This document shows, one piece after another, positions 48,531-58,060 of a DNA stretch of 64,000 bases. Both the position numbers and the translations under genes were made by a program. Source of the stretch: Flavimaricola marinus (lineage in GTDB: Bacteria > Pseudomonadota > Alphaproteobacteria > Rhodobacterales > Rhodobacteraceae); assembly GCF_900184895.1 (NCBI RefSeq), contig NZ_FXZK01000010.1, forward strand, positions 62,001 through 126,000, in the 5' to 3' direction. Position 1 is the first letter of the stretch. The number at the start of each line of letters is the position of its first letter. The notes beneath the pieces were generated by a model. That model ran no database searches. It had not been told where the DNA came from and was given only the letters and a program-made list of their open reading frames with translations.

Positions 48531-49013
48531 TCAGGTCGTGATCTTGCCACGGACAAGCTGTCCGGCAGCGCGATAGTACTGGAGGACAAAGCCCCAACCA
48601 TGGGTGTATTCGTCGGTCATGGCGACTGAGGCGTCAGCAAACCGGTCGAACCCACCATGCGTGAGGTCGATCCGGGTGCCACTCCCTTCCTCCTCAAAGA
48701 CGACGCTGACCTGAGTCGCTTCTGAGGCGTCGCGTCCAACGTGCCAGTCTATGTCCAGACGCACTCCGGGCTCCCATTGCGAGATGCGCCCCCAGACCTC
48801 TTTGCGCCCTTGCGCGGTCGTCTCGACAATCCGGCCGCCCTTGCGGGGCTCCAGCGAGACATACTTGGGGAGATCCCCTTTTGCCGCTGAAACGGAATGG
48901 CTTGCGACGGGCCACCATGTGCCAAATCCCTCCGTGAATAGCTTGAAGGCGGCGGCCGGATCGAGGGGGACGACGATGGATTTGCAAATTGGGGCAAGCG
49001 TGTCCTTGGGCAT
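48531..49013 (-). CDS. SRPBCC (AHSA1/START-like) protein
   Basis: 160 residues of the activator-of-Hsp90-like SRPBCC family, with PLDPAAAFKLFTEGFGTWWP, YVSLEPRKGGRIVE, VWGRISQWEPGVRLDIDWH and a closing GWGFVLQYYRA helix. The fold binds hydrophobic ligands; the ligand here is unknown. Genes of this type often pair with an ArsR regulator, as here: the start lies 4 bases after the arsR stop. The ATG at 49013 is used because the longer frame to 49127 runs inside arsR. Confidence 0.87.
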   Translation of the reverse strand: MPKDTLAPICKSIVVPLDPAAAFKLFTEGFGTWWPVASHSVSAAKGDLPKYVSLEPRKGGRIVETTAQGRKEVWGRISQWEPGVRLDIDWHVGRDASEATQVSVVFEEEGSGTRIDLTHGGFDRFADASVAMTDEYTHGWGFVLQYYRAAGQLVRGKITT

Positions 49014-49017
49014 CGGG

Positions 49018-49353
49018 CTATTCCTTTCGCGCGGCTTTGGCGGCTTGGGCATGAGCGGCGGCGGCGAAGCCGGCCAACGCATCGTCCCAGACCGTATCCA
49101 GATAGGTGCGGAGTGCGGCGATTCCATCGGGTGCGATGGAATAAAGACGCCGAGTTCCTTGCGGTGTCACGAGCAACAGGCCGGCCTCGGACAGCACTCG
49201 CAAATGCTGTGAAACCGCAGGTCGACTGATCGGCAGGTCGGCGGCGAGATCACAGACGGGGAGCGGACCGGTTCGCAACCGATCAAGCAACGCTCGACGC
49301 GTCGGATCGCCGAGCGCATGGAATGTCGCGTCTATTGCATCTCCGTAAGTCAT
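49018..49353 (-). CDS. ArsR family transcriptional repressor
   Basis: 111 residues, a winged helix with FHALGDPTRRALLDRL, CDLAADLPISRPAVSQHLRV (recognition helix) and a wing LLLVTPQGTRRLYSI. The metal-site cysteines of ArsR/SmtB (ELCVCDL) are absent: the corresponding place is LPVCDLA with one cysteine, so it is probably not an arsenic sensor. It heads an arsR-SRPBCC pair. No ribosome-binding site is evident and its operator covers the start codon, so its transcript may be leaderless or the start may be further in. Confidence 0.88.
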   Translation of the reverse strand: MTYGDAIDATFHALGDPTRRALLDRLRTGPLPVCDLAADLPISRPAVSQHLRVLSEAGLLLVTPQGTRRLYSIAPDGIAALRTYLDTVWDDALAGFAAAAHAQAAKAARKE

Positions 49354-49360
49354 GACTTAC
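49345..49360. promoter_or_regulatory. ArsR operator candidate A (over the arsR start codon)
   Basis: GTAAGTCATGACTTAC, a perfect 16-bp palindrome. The arsR ATG (minus strand, 49353-49351) is inside it. It shares the GTAAG half site with the neighbouring dyad, which abuts it at 49360. Confidence 0.65.
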
Positions 49361-49379
49361 CGTAAGTGACGGCTTACGG
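49360..49379. promoter_or_regulatory. ArsR operator candidate B
   Basis: Arms CCGTAAG and CTTACGG, perfect, around TGACGG. A further CCGTAAG occurs at 49343-49349, giving at least four related half sites within 37 bp upstream of and across the arsR start. Confidence 0.65.
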
Positions 49380-49392
49380 TTTGGCAACTGTG

Positions 49393-49413
49393 AACTCTTG
49401 TGCTGCAAGAGTT
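49393..49413. promoter_or_regulatory. perfect dyad between arsR and clpP
   Basis: Arms AACTCTTG and CAAGAGTT around TGCTG, perfect 8-5-8. It lies 97 bp before the clpP ATG and 40 bp upstream of arsR, so it may be an operator for either promoter. It is unrelated in sequence to the GTAAG half sites next to it. Confidence 0.5.
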
Positions 49414-49509
49414 GGCAAGTCGACCTTGAAGCCCCTTTGAGTGACCACTAAGACTCTCGAAGGTATTTCCGATTAGTGACGCAAGCGTCCACACAAGAGG
49501 CAACAGCAG

Positions 49510-50139
49510 ATGCAAGACCCGATTGAGACCTACATGAACCTCGTCCCTATGGTGGTGGAACAGACCAGCCGTGGGGAGCGGGCCTATGACATCTTTTCGC
49601 GGCTGCTCAAGGAGCGGATCATTTTCCTGAATGGTCCAGTCCATGATGGGATGAGCCAACTGATCGTCGCGCAGCTTCTTCACCTCGAGGCGGAGAATCC
49701 GAAGAAAGAAATCTCGATGTATATCAACAGCCCGGGTGGCGTCGTCACCTCTGGCCTGTCGATCTATGACACCATGCAATACATCCGTCCCAAGGTCTCC
49801 ACGCTGGTCATTGGCCAGGCTGCGTCCATGGGGTCGTTGCTCTTGACCGCAGGCGAAAAAGACATGCGTTTCTCTTTGCCCAACAGCCGTGTGATGGTGC
49901 ACCAACCGTCCGGCGGCTATCAGGGTCAGGCGACCGACATCATGATTCACGCCGCTGAAACCCAGAAGTTGAAGACGCGTCTCAATGAAATTTACGTGAA
50001 GCACACTGGTCAGACTTTGAAAAAGGTCGAATCTGCTCTTGAGCGGGACAACTTCATGTCGCCGGAAGAGGCAAAGGAATGGGGCCTGATCGACGAAATC
50101 GTGGCAAGCCGCGACAAGGTCGATGCCGCCGAAAGCTGA
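49510..50139 (+). CDS. clpP: ATP-dependent Clp protease proteolytic subunit
   Basis: Serine peptidase that forms the tetradecameric chamber of ClpXP. 209 residues, with catalytic Ser106 in [11 protein letters not shown] and His131 in MVHQPSGG; the N-terminal [27 protein letters not shown] and YINSPGG are standard. The Asp of the triad follows in the [13 protein letters not shown] region. AGAGG precedes the ATG. clpX follows 109 bp later with its own ribosome-binding site. Confidence 0.97.
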   Translation: MQDPIETYMNLVPMVVEQTSRGERAYDIFSRLLKERIIFLNGPVHDGMSQLIVAQLLHLEAENPKKEISMYINSPGGVVTSGLSIYDTMQYIRPKVSTLVIGQAASMGSLLLTAGEKDMRFSLPNSRVMVHQPSGGYQGQATDIMIHAAETQKLKTRLNEIYVKHTGQTLKKVESALERDNFMSPEEAKEWGLIDEIVASRDKVDAAES

Positions 50140-50248
50140 CGGCAAATTGCTGACTTTTTGGCGTTGTGGCCGCGAGCGGGCTGTCCTAGTGTTAGGCATG
50201 GGCGGCCCGAACTGACTGATCGATGGGCCAAAGCCCTGGAGGATTGAT

Positions 50249-51520
50249 ATGGCGAACGCATCCGGCAGCGATAGCAAGAACACTCTTTACTGCAGCTTCT
50301 GCGGAAAGAGTCAGCACGAAGTGCGCAAACTCATCGCCGGACCTACGGTATTCATCTGCGACGAATGCGTCGAATTGTGCATGGATATCATCCGCGAGGA
50401 GACCAAGACCGCAGGACTCAAGTCCTCGGACGGTGTTCCGACGCCGCGCGAAATTTGTGAAGTGTTGGACGATTACGTCATCGGGCAGTCACACGCCAAG
50501 CGTGTGCTCTCCGTGGCGGTTCACAACCACTACAAGCGGCTCAACCACTCTGCGAAGGCAAGCGATATTGAGTTGTCGAAATCCAATATCCTGCTGATCG
50601 GTCCGACCGGTTGCGGCAAGACGCTCTTGGCACAGACATTGGCGCGCATCCTCGATGTGCCCTTCACGATGGCGGACGCCACCACATTGACCGAAGCCGG
50701 CTATGTCGGGGAGGATGTGGAAAACATCATTCTCAAGCTGCTTCAGGCGTCTGAATACAACGTTGAGCGGGCGCAACGCGGCATCGTCTACATCGACGAG
50801 GTCGACAAGATCACGCGCAAGTCTGACAACCCGTCGATCACGCGCGACGTGTCTGGCGAAGGCGTACAGCAAGCGTTGCTCAAGATCATGGAAGGCACCG
50901 TTGCTTCGGTGCCGCCACAAGGCGGCCGCAAGCATCCCCAGCAAGAATTCCTGCAGGTGGATACGACGAACATCCTGTTCATCTGTGGTGGTGCTTTTGC
51001 GGGGCTCGAAAAGATCATTGCTCAGCGTGGCAAGGGCTCTGCCATCGGTTTCGGCGCCGACGTCAAGGAGAACGATACGCGTGGCGTGGGCGAGATGTTT
51101 GGTGAGCTTGAGCCGGAAGACCTGCTCAAGTTTGGACTCATCCCGGAATTCGTCGGTCGTCTGCCCGTTATCGCAACGCTGACCGATCTGGATGAGGACG
51201 CGCTCGTCACCATCTTGACCGGCCCCAAGAACGCGCTTGTGAAGCAGTATCAGCGGCTCTTCGAGATTGAAGAAACCAAGCTGACGTTTACCGAAGATGC
51301 GCTGACAGCGATCGCCAAGAGGGCAATCGAGCGCAAGACCGGTGCTCGTGGCCTTCGCTCGATCATGGAAGAAATCCTGCTGGAAACCATGTTCGAGCTG
51401 CCCAGCTTGGAAAGCGTAAACGAAGTGGTCGTGAATGAAGAGGCCGTTGGCCCCGATGCCAGCCCGCTGATGATCCACGCCGAAGCATCGAAGAAAAACA
51501 CGACAGCCACAGCTGGCTGA
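50249..51520 (+). CDS. clpX: ATP-dependent Clp protease ATP-binding subunit
   Basis: AAA+ unfoldase that feeds substrates to ClpP. 423 residues, with the zinc-binding domain (Cys15, Cys18, Cys37, Cys40; CSFCGK and CDECVELC), Walker [16 protein letters not shown], Walker [10 protein letters not shown], pore loop GYVGEDVE, the ClpP-binding IGF loop in [10 protein letters not shown], and sensor-2 [13 protein letters not shown] lies 7 bases before the ATG. A long hairpin follows the stop. Confidence 0.97.
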   Translation: MANASGSDSKNTLYCSFCGKSQHEVRKLIAGPTVFICDECVELCMDIIREETKTAGLKSSDGVPTPREICEVLDDYVIGQSHAKRVLSVAVHNHYKRLNHSAKASDIELSKSNILLIGPTGCGKTLLAQTLARILDVPFTMADATTLTEAGYVGEDVENIILKLLQASEYNVERAQRGIVYIDEVDKITRKSDNPSITRDVSGEGVQQALLKIMEGTVASVPPQGGRKHPQQEFLQVDTTNILFICGGAFAGLEKIIAQRGKGSAIGFGADVKENDTRGVGEMFGELEPEDLLKFGLIPEFVGRLPVIATLTDLDEDALVTILTGPKNALVKQYQRLFEIEETKLTFTEDALTAIAKRAIERKTGARGLRSIMEEILLETMFELPSLESVNEVVVNEEAVGPDASPLMIHAEASKKNTTATAG

Positions 51521-51528
51521 TCGGATTG

Positions 51529-51569
51529 GCCAAGGTCCGCCGTGCTCAACAGCACCGCTGGACCTTGGC
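51529..51569 (+). terminator. two-tier hairpin after clpX
   Basis: Outer stem GCCAAGGTCC/GGACCTTGGC of 10 bp and an inner stem GTGCT/AGCAC with loop CAAC, 8 bases past the clpX stop. The following GCTCGTTT is weakly T-rich. Strong candidate terminator for clpPX, or a 3'-end stabiliser. Confidence 0.7.
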
Positions 51570-51623
51570 GCTCGTTTGGGGCAAAAGACCGTTAATCCTA
51601 GACGATCCATTGGAGCACGCCGC

Positions 51624-52007
51624 ATGGGCCTTCTGAAATCGATCAGCCGCATATTCACATGGTGGGATGGCCAGACGCTGGGCACCCAGCTTTGGACGTG
51701 GCGCAAAGGCACCAGAGTTGGCGAGGATGAACAGGGCAATGTGTTTTATCGCAATGCCGACGACAGCCGTCGCTGGGTCATCTTCAACGGTGACATGGAG
51801 GCCTCCCGGGTAAGCCCCGATTGGCACGGCTGGCTGCACAGAACCTTTGACGAGCCGCCGACGGATCGGCCCTTGGTTCACAAGTCTTGGGAAAAGGCGC
51901 ACCTGCCGAACCTGACGGGAACGAGCATGGCGTATGCGCCGGCTGGATCTCTGCGGCGGAGCGAACCTGCCCCTCGGTCCGATTACGAGGCTTGGACGCC
52001 GGAATAG
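51624..52007 (+). CDS. NDUFA12-family complex I accessory protein
   Basis: 127-residue homologue of the mitochondrial complex I subunit NDUFA12 (B17.2), with [32 protein letters not shown] and [17 protein letters not shown], the family core. Alphaproteobacteria carry this accessory protein outside the nuo operon, as seen here. The ATG at 51624 ([11 protein letters not shown]) is preferred to the frame from 51576. It is followed 4 bases later by mlaD. Confidence 0.93.
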   Translation: MGLLKSISRIFTWWDGQTLGTQLWTWRKGTRVGEDEQGNVFYRNADDSRRWVIFNGDMEASRVSPDWHGWLHRTFDEPPTDRPLVHKSWEKAHLPNLTGTSMAYAPAGSLRRSEPAPRSDYEAWTPE

Positions 52008-52011
52008 AAGA

Positions 52012-52464
52012 ATGCGCGAGTCACTCACCGAAGTGATTGTCGGAGCAGCGGTCGTGGTCGCTGCGGCAGGCTTTCTCGGCTATACCGCACAAGCTACCGG
52101 TTATGTGCAGTCGTCTGGCGACATGGTGCTGACGGCGAGTTTCCGTTCGATCGAAGGTGTAAGCGTCGGCACCGACGTTCGATTGGCCGGTGTCAAGATC
52201 GGCTCTGTGACCGGAATGGATTTGAACCCCGAAACCTACCGTGCCGATACGGTTCTCACGCTGGTCAGCGACATTCCGATCCCTGACGATAGCAGCGCCG
52301 TAGTCGCATCCGAGGGCCTCTTGGGCGGAAATTACATCGAGCTTGTTCCCGGTGGGTCGTTCGACAATTTTGAGTCGGGTGCCGAAATCGTCGACACCCA
52401 AGGCGCTGTGAGCCTGCTTCAATTGTTGCTGACCTACGTCGGCGGCGGGACGTCGACCGAATGA
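52012..52464 (+). CDS. mlaD: MlaD-type MCE protein
   Basis: Periplasmic phospholipid-binding component of the Mla pathway that maintains outer-membrane lipid asymmetry. 150 residues: membrane anchor (about 7-27, EVIVGAAVVVAAAGFLGYTA), one MCE domain (LTASFRSIEGVSVGTDVRLAGVKIGSV) with EGLLGGNYIELVPGG, then a short hydrophobic helix SLLQLLLTY that lines the hexamer pore. Only mlaD is here; mlaFEBC must lie elsewhere. It overlaps the DUF2155 start by four bases. Confidence 0.92.
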   Translation: MRESLTEVIVGAAVVVAAAGFLGYTAQATGYVQSSGDMVLTASFRSIEGVSVGTDVRLAGVKIGSVTGMDLNPETYRADTVLTLVSDIPIPDDSSAVVASEGLLGGNYIELVPGGSFDNFESGAEIVDTQGAVSLLQLLLTYVGGGTSTE

Positions 52465-52817
52465 TGAGAGCTCTGGCCCTGGTTCTCTCGCTATGTGCGG
52501 GAACGGCCGTCGCGCAGGATGCGACCAGCGCACCGGCGGGAATCTTGCGCGTGCTGGACAAGATCACCGGCGTGGTGACGGATCTGGAATTTCGTGCGGG
52601 TGAAACGCGACAGCACGGCGGACTGACGATAACGATGTCAGACTGTAGATACCCGTCGGACAACCCGTCTGGCGATGCCTACGAGCTCTTGACGATCCTG
52701 TATCGTGGCGGTGTTACCCCGGTCTTTCGGGGGTGGATGATCGCGTCGGCTCCGGCGCTCAATGCAATGGATCATCCGCGCTATGATGTCTGGCCGCTCC
52801 GCTGTATCACTTCGTGA
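52461..52817 (+). CDS. DUF2155 domain secreted protein
   Basis: 118 residues with a signal peptide (MMRALALVLSLCAGTAVAQ) and the DUF2155 core: LRVLDKITGVVTDLEF, TMSDCRYP and VFRGWMIASAPALNAMDHPRYDVWPLRC. Two cysteines (in SDCRYP and LRC) may form a disulfide. No function is known; its place after mlaD is conserved in related genomes as far as I recall, hinting at an envelope role. Its 3' end overlaps the end of aat on the other strand by 37 bases. Confidence 0.88.
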   Translation: MMRALALVLSLCAGTAVAQDATSAPAGILRVLDKITGVVTDLEFRAGETRQHGGLTITMSDCRYPSDNPSGDAYELLTILYRGGVTPVFRGWMIASAPALNAMDHPRYDVWPLRCITS

Positions 52818-53426
52818 GGCGACGGAACCGTATTGGAGCGGTTGAAATCGGCTGAATGAGCAAGCGCTTCTGACAATAAATCTCGATATGCGGCGCGACT
52901 GACCTCGATCGCACCAAGACTCGCCAGATGGGGCGTCAGAAACTGAGTGTCGAAAAGCCGGAAACCGCCTTGGTGCACCCGATCGAGTAGATAGGCGAGC
53001 GCGATCTTCGAGGCATCGGTGACGTGCGAGAACATGCTCTCGCCAAAAAAAGGCCGCGCCCAAGACGACACCATAGACTCCGCCGACAAGTTTGCGGTCT
53101 TGCCAGACTTCGACCGAGTGAGCATGGCCCAGCCGAAACAATTGCCCGTAGAGATCGGCGATCATGTCGTTGATCCAGGTCTCGTCACGATCGGCACAAC
53201 CGCAGACCACCGCATCAAAGGCGCGGTCGAACGTGATCTGCATGTCCTGTTTGCGCATTCTGCGGCCGAGGCTTCGGCTTATCCGATATCCGCCGATGGG
53301 GAAGATGCCGCGCTTTTGCGGGTCGACCCAGAAAATCTCCGGGTCGAACCTGCTTTCAGACATTGGAAATACGCCGGCCGCGTAGGCATTTAGCAGCAAT
53401 ACCGGGCTGAGTGGTGGTTCAGCCAC
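52781..53426 (-). pseudogene. aat: leucyl/phenylalanyl-tRNA-protein transferase, frameshifted
   Basis: Normally attaches Leu or Phe to N-terminal Arg/Lys of proteins, the N-end-rule signal read by ClpS-ClpAP. The first part reads LLLNAYAAGVFPMSES, FWVDPQKRGIFPI and DETWINDMI with LVGGVYGVVLGAAFF, the expected N-terminal half. Then a run of seven T on the coding strand (53045-53051) shifts the frame. In the next frame the protein continues GESMFSHVTDASKIALAYL and GFRLFDTQFLTPHL, the conserved C-terminal half, to TVPSPHEVIQRSG. Six T would restore a protein of about 214 residues. It is either a recent mutation, phase variation at the homopolymer, or a sequencing error. GTG start. Confidence 0.85.
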
Positions 53427-53444
53427 AGCCAGATGAGACCAGGT

Positions 53445-54788
53445 TCAAAAGTGCGTTTCTAGCCATTTCTCGAGCCAGTGAATATTATAGTCGCCTGCCA
53501 GAACGTCAGGATCATTCAACAATTCATGGAACAATGGAATGGTGGTGTCGACGCCGTCAAGGATAAGCTCTCCCAAGGCGCGGGCCAAGCGGGCCAGAGC
53601 TTCAGGCCGGTCGCGCCCATGCACGATCAGTTTGGCGATCAAACTGTCGTAGTAAGGCGGAATTCGATAGCCATCGTAGAGTGCGCTGTCCATACGCACA
53701 CCCAATCCGCCAGGTGCGTGGTATTGCGTGATCTTGCCGGGGCAGGGAGAGAAATTGGGAAGCTTTTCCGCATTGATGCGGACTTCGATTGCATGGCCGT
53801 TGATCTGAAGGTCGTCTTGCGTGAAGGACATCTCTTGTCCGGCCGCAACGCGAATTTGCTCCCTGACCAAATCCACACCAAAGATACCCTCGGTCACCGG
53901 ATGTTCGACCTGAAGACGGGTATTCATCTCGATGAAATAGAACTCATCATTCTCAAAGAGGAACTCGATGGTGCCCGCGCCGATGTAGTTGATCTTGGCA
54001 ACGGCATCGGCACAGACCTTGCCGATACGCTCGCGCAATTCCGGCGTGATGGCAGGGCCGGGTGCTTCTTCGAGGACTTTCTGATGCCTGCGCTGAAGGG
54101 AGCAGTCCCGCTCGCCCAAGTGAACGGCCTTTCCCTTGCCGTCACCAAAGACCTGGATCTCGATGTGCCGAGGCGTCGTCAGATACTTTTCGATGTAGAC
54201 TTCGTCGTTGCCGAATGCGGCCTTCGCTTCGGAGCGAGCATTCTGGAAGGCGCTTTCAATGTCGTTCGCACTCTGTGCGACCTTCATACCGCGGCCGCCG
54301 CCGCCGGCAGTGGCCTTGATGATGACCGGATAGCCGATTTCCGCCGCCACGCGACGCGCTTCGGCGAGGGTGGGAACCCCTCCGTCCGAGCCCGGCACGC
54401 ATGGCACGCCGAGCGCCTTCATCGTGTCCTTGGCCGTGATCTTGTCGCCCATGATGCGAATATGCTCAGCGGTCGGGCCGATGAAGGTCAGGTCGTGATC
54501 TTCGACTGCCTGCACGAACGCGGCGTTCTCGGACAAAAAACCGTAGCCAGGGTGGATCGCCTGAGCGCCCGTGATCTCGCAGGCCGAGATGATTGCGGGA
54601 AAGCTGAGGTAGCTTTGCGCCGAAGAGGGGGGGCCGATACAGATGGCCTCGTCCGCCATCCGAACATGCATGGCGTCGGCATCCGCGGTGGAATGCACTG
54701 CAACGGAGGCGATGCCCATTTCACGGCATGCGCGAACGACACGCAGGGCGATTTCGCCTCGGTTGGCGATCAATATCTTGTCGAACAT
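53445..54788 (-). CDS. accC: acetyl-CoA carboxylase biotin carboxylase subunit
   Basis: Carboxylates the biotin on AccB using ATP and bicarbonate, the first half-reaction of fatty acid synthesis. 447 residues with [20 protein letters not shown], the ATP-grasp glycine loop [25 protein letters not shown], and [16 protein letters not shown] with the catalytic residues. It starts 9 bases after accB and ends 18 bases before aat on the same strand. Confidence 0.97.
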   Translation of the reverse strand: MFDKILIANRGEIALRVVRACREMGIASVAVHSTADADAMHVRMADEAICIGPPSSAQSYLSFPAIISACEITGAQAIHPGYGFLSENAAFVQAVEDHDLTFIGPTAEHIRIMGDKITAKDTMKALGVPCVPGSDGGVPTLAEARRVAAEIGYPVIIKATAGGGGRGMKVAQSANDIESAFQNARSEAKAAFGNDEVYIEKYLTTPRHIEIQVFGDGKGKAVHLGERDCSLQRRHQKVLEEAPGPAITPELRERIGKVCADAVAKINYIGAGTIEFLFENDEFYFIEMNTRLQVEHPVTEGIFGVDLVREQIRVAAGQEMSFTQDDLQINGHAIEVRINAEKLPNFSPCPGKITQYHAPGGLGVRMDSALYDGYRIPPYYDSLIAKLIVHGRDRPEALARLARALGELILDGVDTTIPLFHELLNDPDVLAGDYNIHWLEKWLETHF

Positions 54789-54797
54789 CAGCCCGCC

Positions 54798-55292
54798 CTA
54801 TTCGATTATCATCAAGGGGGCGCCGAACTCGACCGGTGCGCCATCCTCGACGAGGATGCGCTTTACCGTGCCGCTGCGAGGGGCGGGAATCTGGTTCATC
54901 GTTTTCATGGCTTCGATGATCAGCAGGGTCTCGCCTTCCTTGACCTGCTGGCCGACGGATGCAAAGGCAGGTGCGCCAGGCTCACCCTGAAGATAGACGG
55001 TTCCAACCATCGGGGAGGTCACTGCGCCCGGCAAACTGGCGGGGTCTGCACTAGGCGCTGCGGTCGCCGCTCCAGCGTCAGCAGCCGCTGCGACGGGGGC
55101 GGGGGCAGGAGCCGATTGTGGCACCGTCACCTGAGCCGCGACCTGAGTCTGACGGCTGACTCGCACATTCAGGCTGTCGTTTTCACCGTAGTCGCGCTTG
55201 ACTTGTAGTTCTGTCAGGTCGTTTGCCCGCAACAGTTCTGCCAGCGCTCGGATGAAATCCACGTCGCCATCATGAGAGGTCTTGTCGGTCAT
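54798..55292 (-). CDS. accB: acetyl-CoA carboxylase biotin carboxyl carrier protein
   Basis: 164 residues. An N-terminal domain ([22 protein letters not shown]), an alanine-proline linker (about 65-92), and the C-terminal biotinyl domain with [10 protein letters not shown], where Lys130 is biotinylated, and [14 protein letters not shown] at the end. The ATG at 55292 has GAGGA 5 bases upstream; a start at 55319 is possible but less supported. It is the first gene of accB-accC-(aat). Confidence 0.93.
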   Translation of the reverse strand: MTDKTSHDGDVDFIRALAELLRANDLTELQVKRDYGENDSLNVRVSRQTQVAAQVTVPQSAPAPAPVAAAADAGAATAAPSADPASLPGAVTSPMVGTVYLQGEPGAPAFASVGQQVKEGETLLIIEAMKTMNQIPAPRSGTVKRILVEDGAPVEFGAPLMIIE

Positions 55293-55454
55293 ATCTGTCC
55301 TCGGGGCCATGTTATGCAATTATGTCGGTCCATGACTCACCAGTTGCGGTTACGTCAAGTCCGGAGCTTCGTCCGAGGGTTATACGACATGCCAGCGCCG
55401 GGGGGAAGCGGCGCAGTTATGGCTATAAGGCCAGAATATCTGTCACTTTGCGGA

Positions 55455-55811
55455 TCAGGCCTGCTCGTTCTCGATTGTGCCATCCGCGCCGCCGTCGCTA
55501 TCAGCGGAGTCGGCGCCCTCTGAATGGGATCGATCGGGAAGCATCGGCGTCCCATATGGCTTCAGGGTCCGCTCGGCCTGCTCCATCGCGGCGACAGCGC
55601 GCACTTTGTCGGCCTCTTCCACGCCGGTTGCCAAGAGCATGCTGCGGCTGACCGAGGCGGCTTGGGACGTGTTCGGAGCCATTCCGGTGGCGGAAAATGC
55701 CAGTGCCGGCTCACGCACGTGCTTCGAGGCCGCGACGTCAGCCGAGGGGCGGGTATCCGAGACCGCGATAGGAGCAGTCTGAGCGGAAACAGAGGAATAA
55801 CCAATGTCCAT
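55455..55811 (-). CDS. hypothetical protein, hydrophilic, low complexity
   Basis: 118 residues if started at 55811, where AAGGAG lies 6 bases upstream; that spacing is the main support for its being real. The N-terminus MDIGYSSVSAQTAPIAVSD is polar; the middle has a possible helix ATGVEEADKVRAVAAMEQAERTL followed by KPYGTPMLPDRS; the acidic end DSADSDGGADGTIENEQA looks disordered. No signal peptide or membrane segment. It lies 162 bp upstream of accB and downstream of the acs hairpin, on the same strand, so it could belong to the accBC transcript. I do not recognise a family. Confidence 0.5.
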   Translation of the reverse strand: MDIGYSSVSAQTAPIAVSDTRPSADVAASKHVREPALAFSATGMAPNTSQAASVSRSMLLATGVEEADKVRAVAAMEQAERTLKPYGTPMLPDRSHSEGADSADSDGGADGTIENEQA

Positions 55812-55885
55812 TGTCATCTCCTTGGGTTTGGTGCCGGGAAACCCAGCGACCTTGAGTGTTCCGGATCTGCCCTTAAAAATAAGTA

Positions 55886-55911
55886 AACGGTGCACGAAAA
55901 CGTGCACCGTT
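55886..55911 (-). terminator. intrinsic terminator of acs
   Basis: Perfect 11-bp stem AACGGTGCACG/CGTGCACCGTT with a four-base loop. Read on the minus strand it is followed by TACTTATTTTTAAG. It stands 45 bases after the acs stop and separates acs from the hypothetical and acc genes. Confidence 0.8.
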
Positions 55912-55955
55912 GGTTAACGCGGCTGGGACTATTTGTCCCCGTGGTTTGCGAAGGG

Positions 55956-57905
55956 TTAGTCCCGATTCATTCGGTTCTCGATCAGATCATCGACCACGGC
56001 GGGATCGGCCAAAGTCGAGGTGTCTCCGAGGCTGCCGAAATCGTTCTCCGCAATCTTTCGAAGGATCCGCCGCATGATCTTGCCAGACCGCGTTTTTGGC
56101 AGACCCGGCGCCCATTGAATCAGGTCCGGCTTGGCGATGGGGCCGATCTCGGAGCGAACCCAGACTTCGAGCTCTTTGCGAAGCTCGTCCGAGGGTGTCT
56201 CTCCGTTCATGAGGGTGACATAGGCATAGATGCCCTGGCCCTTGACCTTGTGCGGATAGCCGACGACGGCGGCCTCGGCGACGGCGGCGTGGGCCACCAA
56301 TGCGCTTTCGACCTCTGCCGTGCCCATTCGATGCCCGGAGACGTTGATCACGTCGTCCACCCGGCCTGTGATCCAATAGTAGCCATCTTCGTCGCGCCGA
56401 CAGCCGTCACCGGAGAAGTAGTAGCCCTTGTAGTCGGAAAAGTAGGTCTTTTCGAACCGCTCGTGATCTCCCCAGACGGTACGCATCTGACCCGGCCAGC
56501 TGTCCTTGAGGCAGAGCACCCCCTCACACGCGGTTTCGTGGATTTCTTCGCCGGAGGTCGGCTCGAGAATGACCGGCTGAACCCCGAAGAAGGGCAGGGT
56601 GGCCGACCCAGGCTTGGTCGGGATCGCACCGGGGAGCGGAGTCAGCAGATGCCCGCCGGTCTCGGTTTGCCACCATGTATCGACGATCGGGCGGCTGCCT
56701 TTTCCGACGACATCGTTGTACCAGTTCCAGGCCTCGGGGTTGATCGGTTCACCAACTGTTCCAAGCAGCTTCAGCGATGAAAGATCATGCTTTTCAACGG
56801 GTTCGGAGCCATGCGCCATCAACGCGCGGATCGCTGTCGGGGCGGTGTAGAACTGGTTGACCTGATGCTTGGCGCATACTTCCCAGAACCGTCCGGCATC
56901 CGGCCAGGTGGGCACGCCTTCGAACATCACGGTCGTCGCGCCGTTCGCCAGTGGGCCATAGATGATGTAGCTGTGCCCCGTGACCCAGCCGACGTCGGCC
57001 GTACACCAGAACACGTCACCGTCATGATAATCGAACGTGTACTGATGGGTCATTGCGGCGTAGACCAGATAGCCGCCGGTCGTGTGCACGACGCCTTTCG
57101 GCATGCCGGTGGAGCCGGAGGTATAGAGAATAAAGAGGGGATCCTCGGCGCTCATCTCTTCGGCCGGGCAATCGGTAGAGGCGTTGGCGGCGGCCTCGTG
57201 GAGCCAGACATCGCCCTCCGGGCGCCAAGCGACTTGCTGCCCCGTGCGCTTTACACAGAGGCAGGTGACGTCATGCATCACATTGATAAGCGCCTGATTT
57301 ACGTTGTCTTTCAGCTTGGTCACGCGGCCGCCGCGGGGGGCGCCGTCGCTGGTGATGACCACCTTTGCCTGACAGCCGGAAATCCGGGCGGCGAGGGCGT
57401 CGGCGGAGAAGCCGGCGAAGACGATGGAGTGGATCGCGCCGATTCGGGCGCAGGCGAGCATCGCGTAGGCGGCCTCGGGGATCATCGGCAGATAAATGAC
57501 GACCCGGTCGCCCTTCTTCACGCCCAAGTCTTTGAGAACGTTGGCGAACTTGGACACTTCCTCATGCAGCTGCTTGTAGCTGATGTGCAGCGCCTCGTCC
57601 TTGGGATCATCCGGTTCCCAGATGATCGCGGTTTGGTCGCCGCGGGTCTCGAGATGACGGTCGACGCAGTTGGCGGCGACGTTCAGCGTGCCGTCCTCGA
57701 ACCACTTGATCGAGACCTTTCCAGGGCTGAAATCGGTATTCTTTACAGTGCTGTAGGGCTTGATCCAATCGACCCTCCGGCCGTGCTCTGCCCAGAAGGA
57801 CTCTGGGTCCGCGACCGACTTTTCATACATCGCGTCATAGGTGGCGCGGTCGGCGTGAGCCTTGGAGACGAAGGCGTCTGAGGGAGCGTAGGTCTTGGTC
57901 GTCAT
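55956..57905 (-). CDS. acs: acetyl-CoA synthetase
   Basis: AMP-forming enzyme that activates acetate (and more slowly propionate) to acyl-CoA. 649 residues with the adenylate motif [55 protein letters not shown] and the lysine motif [15 protein letters not shown], whose Lys is a known acetylation switch in this family. The tryptophan in WWQTETGG fits a small-acyl pocket. The ATG at 57905 ([12 protein letters not shown]) is standard; GAGG precedes it by about 8 bases. It lies 155 bp after livF on the same strand, an unusual and informative neighbour. Confidence 0.95.
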   Translation of the reverse strand: MTTKTYAPSDAFVSKAHADRATYDAMYEKSVADPESFWAEHGRRVDWIKPYSTVKNTDFSPGKVSIKWFEDGTLNVAANCVDRHLETRGDQTAIIWEPDDPKDEALHISYKQLHEEVSKFANVLKDLGVKKGDRVVIYLPMIPEAAYAMLACARIGAIHSIVFAGFSADALAARISGCQAKVVITSDGAPRGGRVTKLKDNVNQALINVMHDVTCLCVKRTGQQVAWRPEGDVWLHEAAANASTDCPAEEMSAEDPLFILYTSGSTGMPKGVVHTTGGYLVYAAMTHQYTFDYHDGDVFWCTADVGWVTGHSYIIYGPLANGATTVMFEGVPTWPDAGRFWEVCAKHQVNQFYTAPTAIRALMAHGSEPVEKHDLSSLKLLGTVGEPINPEAWNWYNDVVGKGSRPIVDTWWQTETGGHLLTPLPGAIPTKPGSATLPFFGVQPVILEPTSGEEIHETACEGVLCLKDSWPGQMRTVWGDHERFEKTYFSDYKGYYFSGDGCRRDEDGYYWITGRVDDVINVSGHRMGTAEVESALVAHAAVAEAAVVGYPHKVKGQGIYAYVTLMNGETPSDELRKELEVWVRSEIGPIAKPDLIQWAPGLPKTRSGKIMRRILRKIAENDFGSLGDTSTLADPAVVDDLIENRMNRD

Positions 57906-57982
57906 GACTTTTTCCTCGGGTCTTTTGAGTGCCGTCACGGCCCAAAATCGGCCCGAGAGGCTTTTGGATAATGCGTCGGTCT

Positions 57983-58019
57983 CACGTCGGTATGGCGTAG
58001 GTGTCGTCAAACCGACGTG
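57983..58019 (-). other. inverted repeat between livF and acs
   Basis: Perfect 9-bp arms CACGTCGGT and ACCGACGTG with a 19-base loop; a third CGTCGGT lies just before. It may be an operator for acs or a weak intercistronic hairpin. No T-run follows on the minus strand. Confidence 0.45.
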
Positions 58020-58060
58020 TGCTCCGGCCGGCACGCTCTGCGCAACGGCCGATCGCTTTG

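Noticed and set aside
49425-49450. Sigma-32-like promoter before clpP (CTTGAA, 14 bp, CCACTA)
   Set aside because: The -35 half fits but the -10 is poor; not enough to call a heat-shock promoter.
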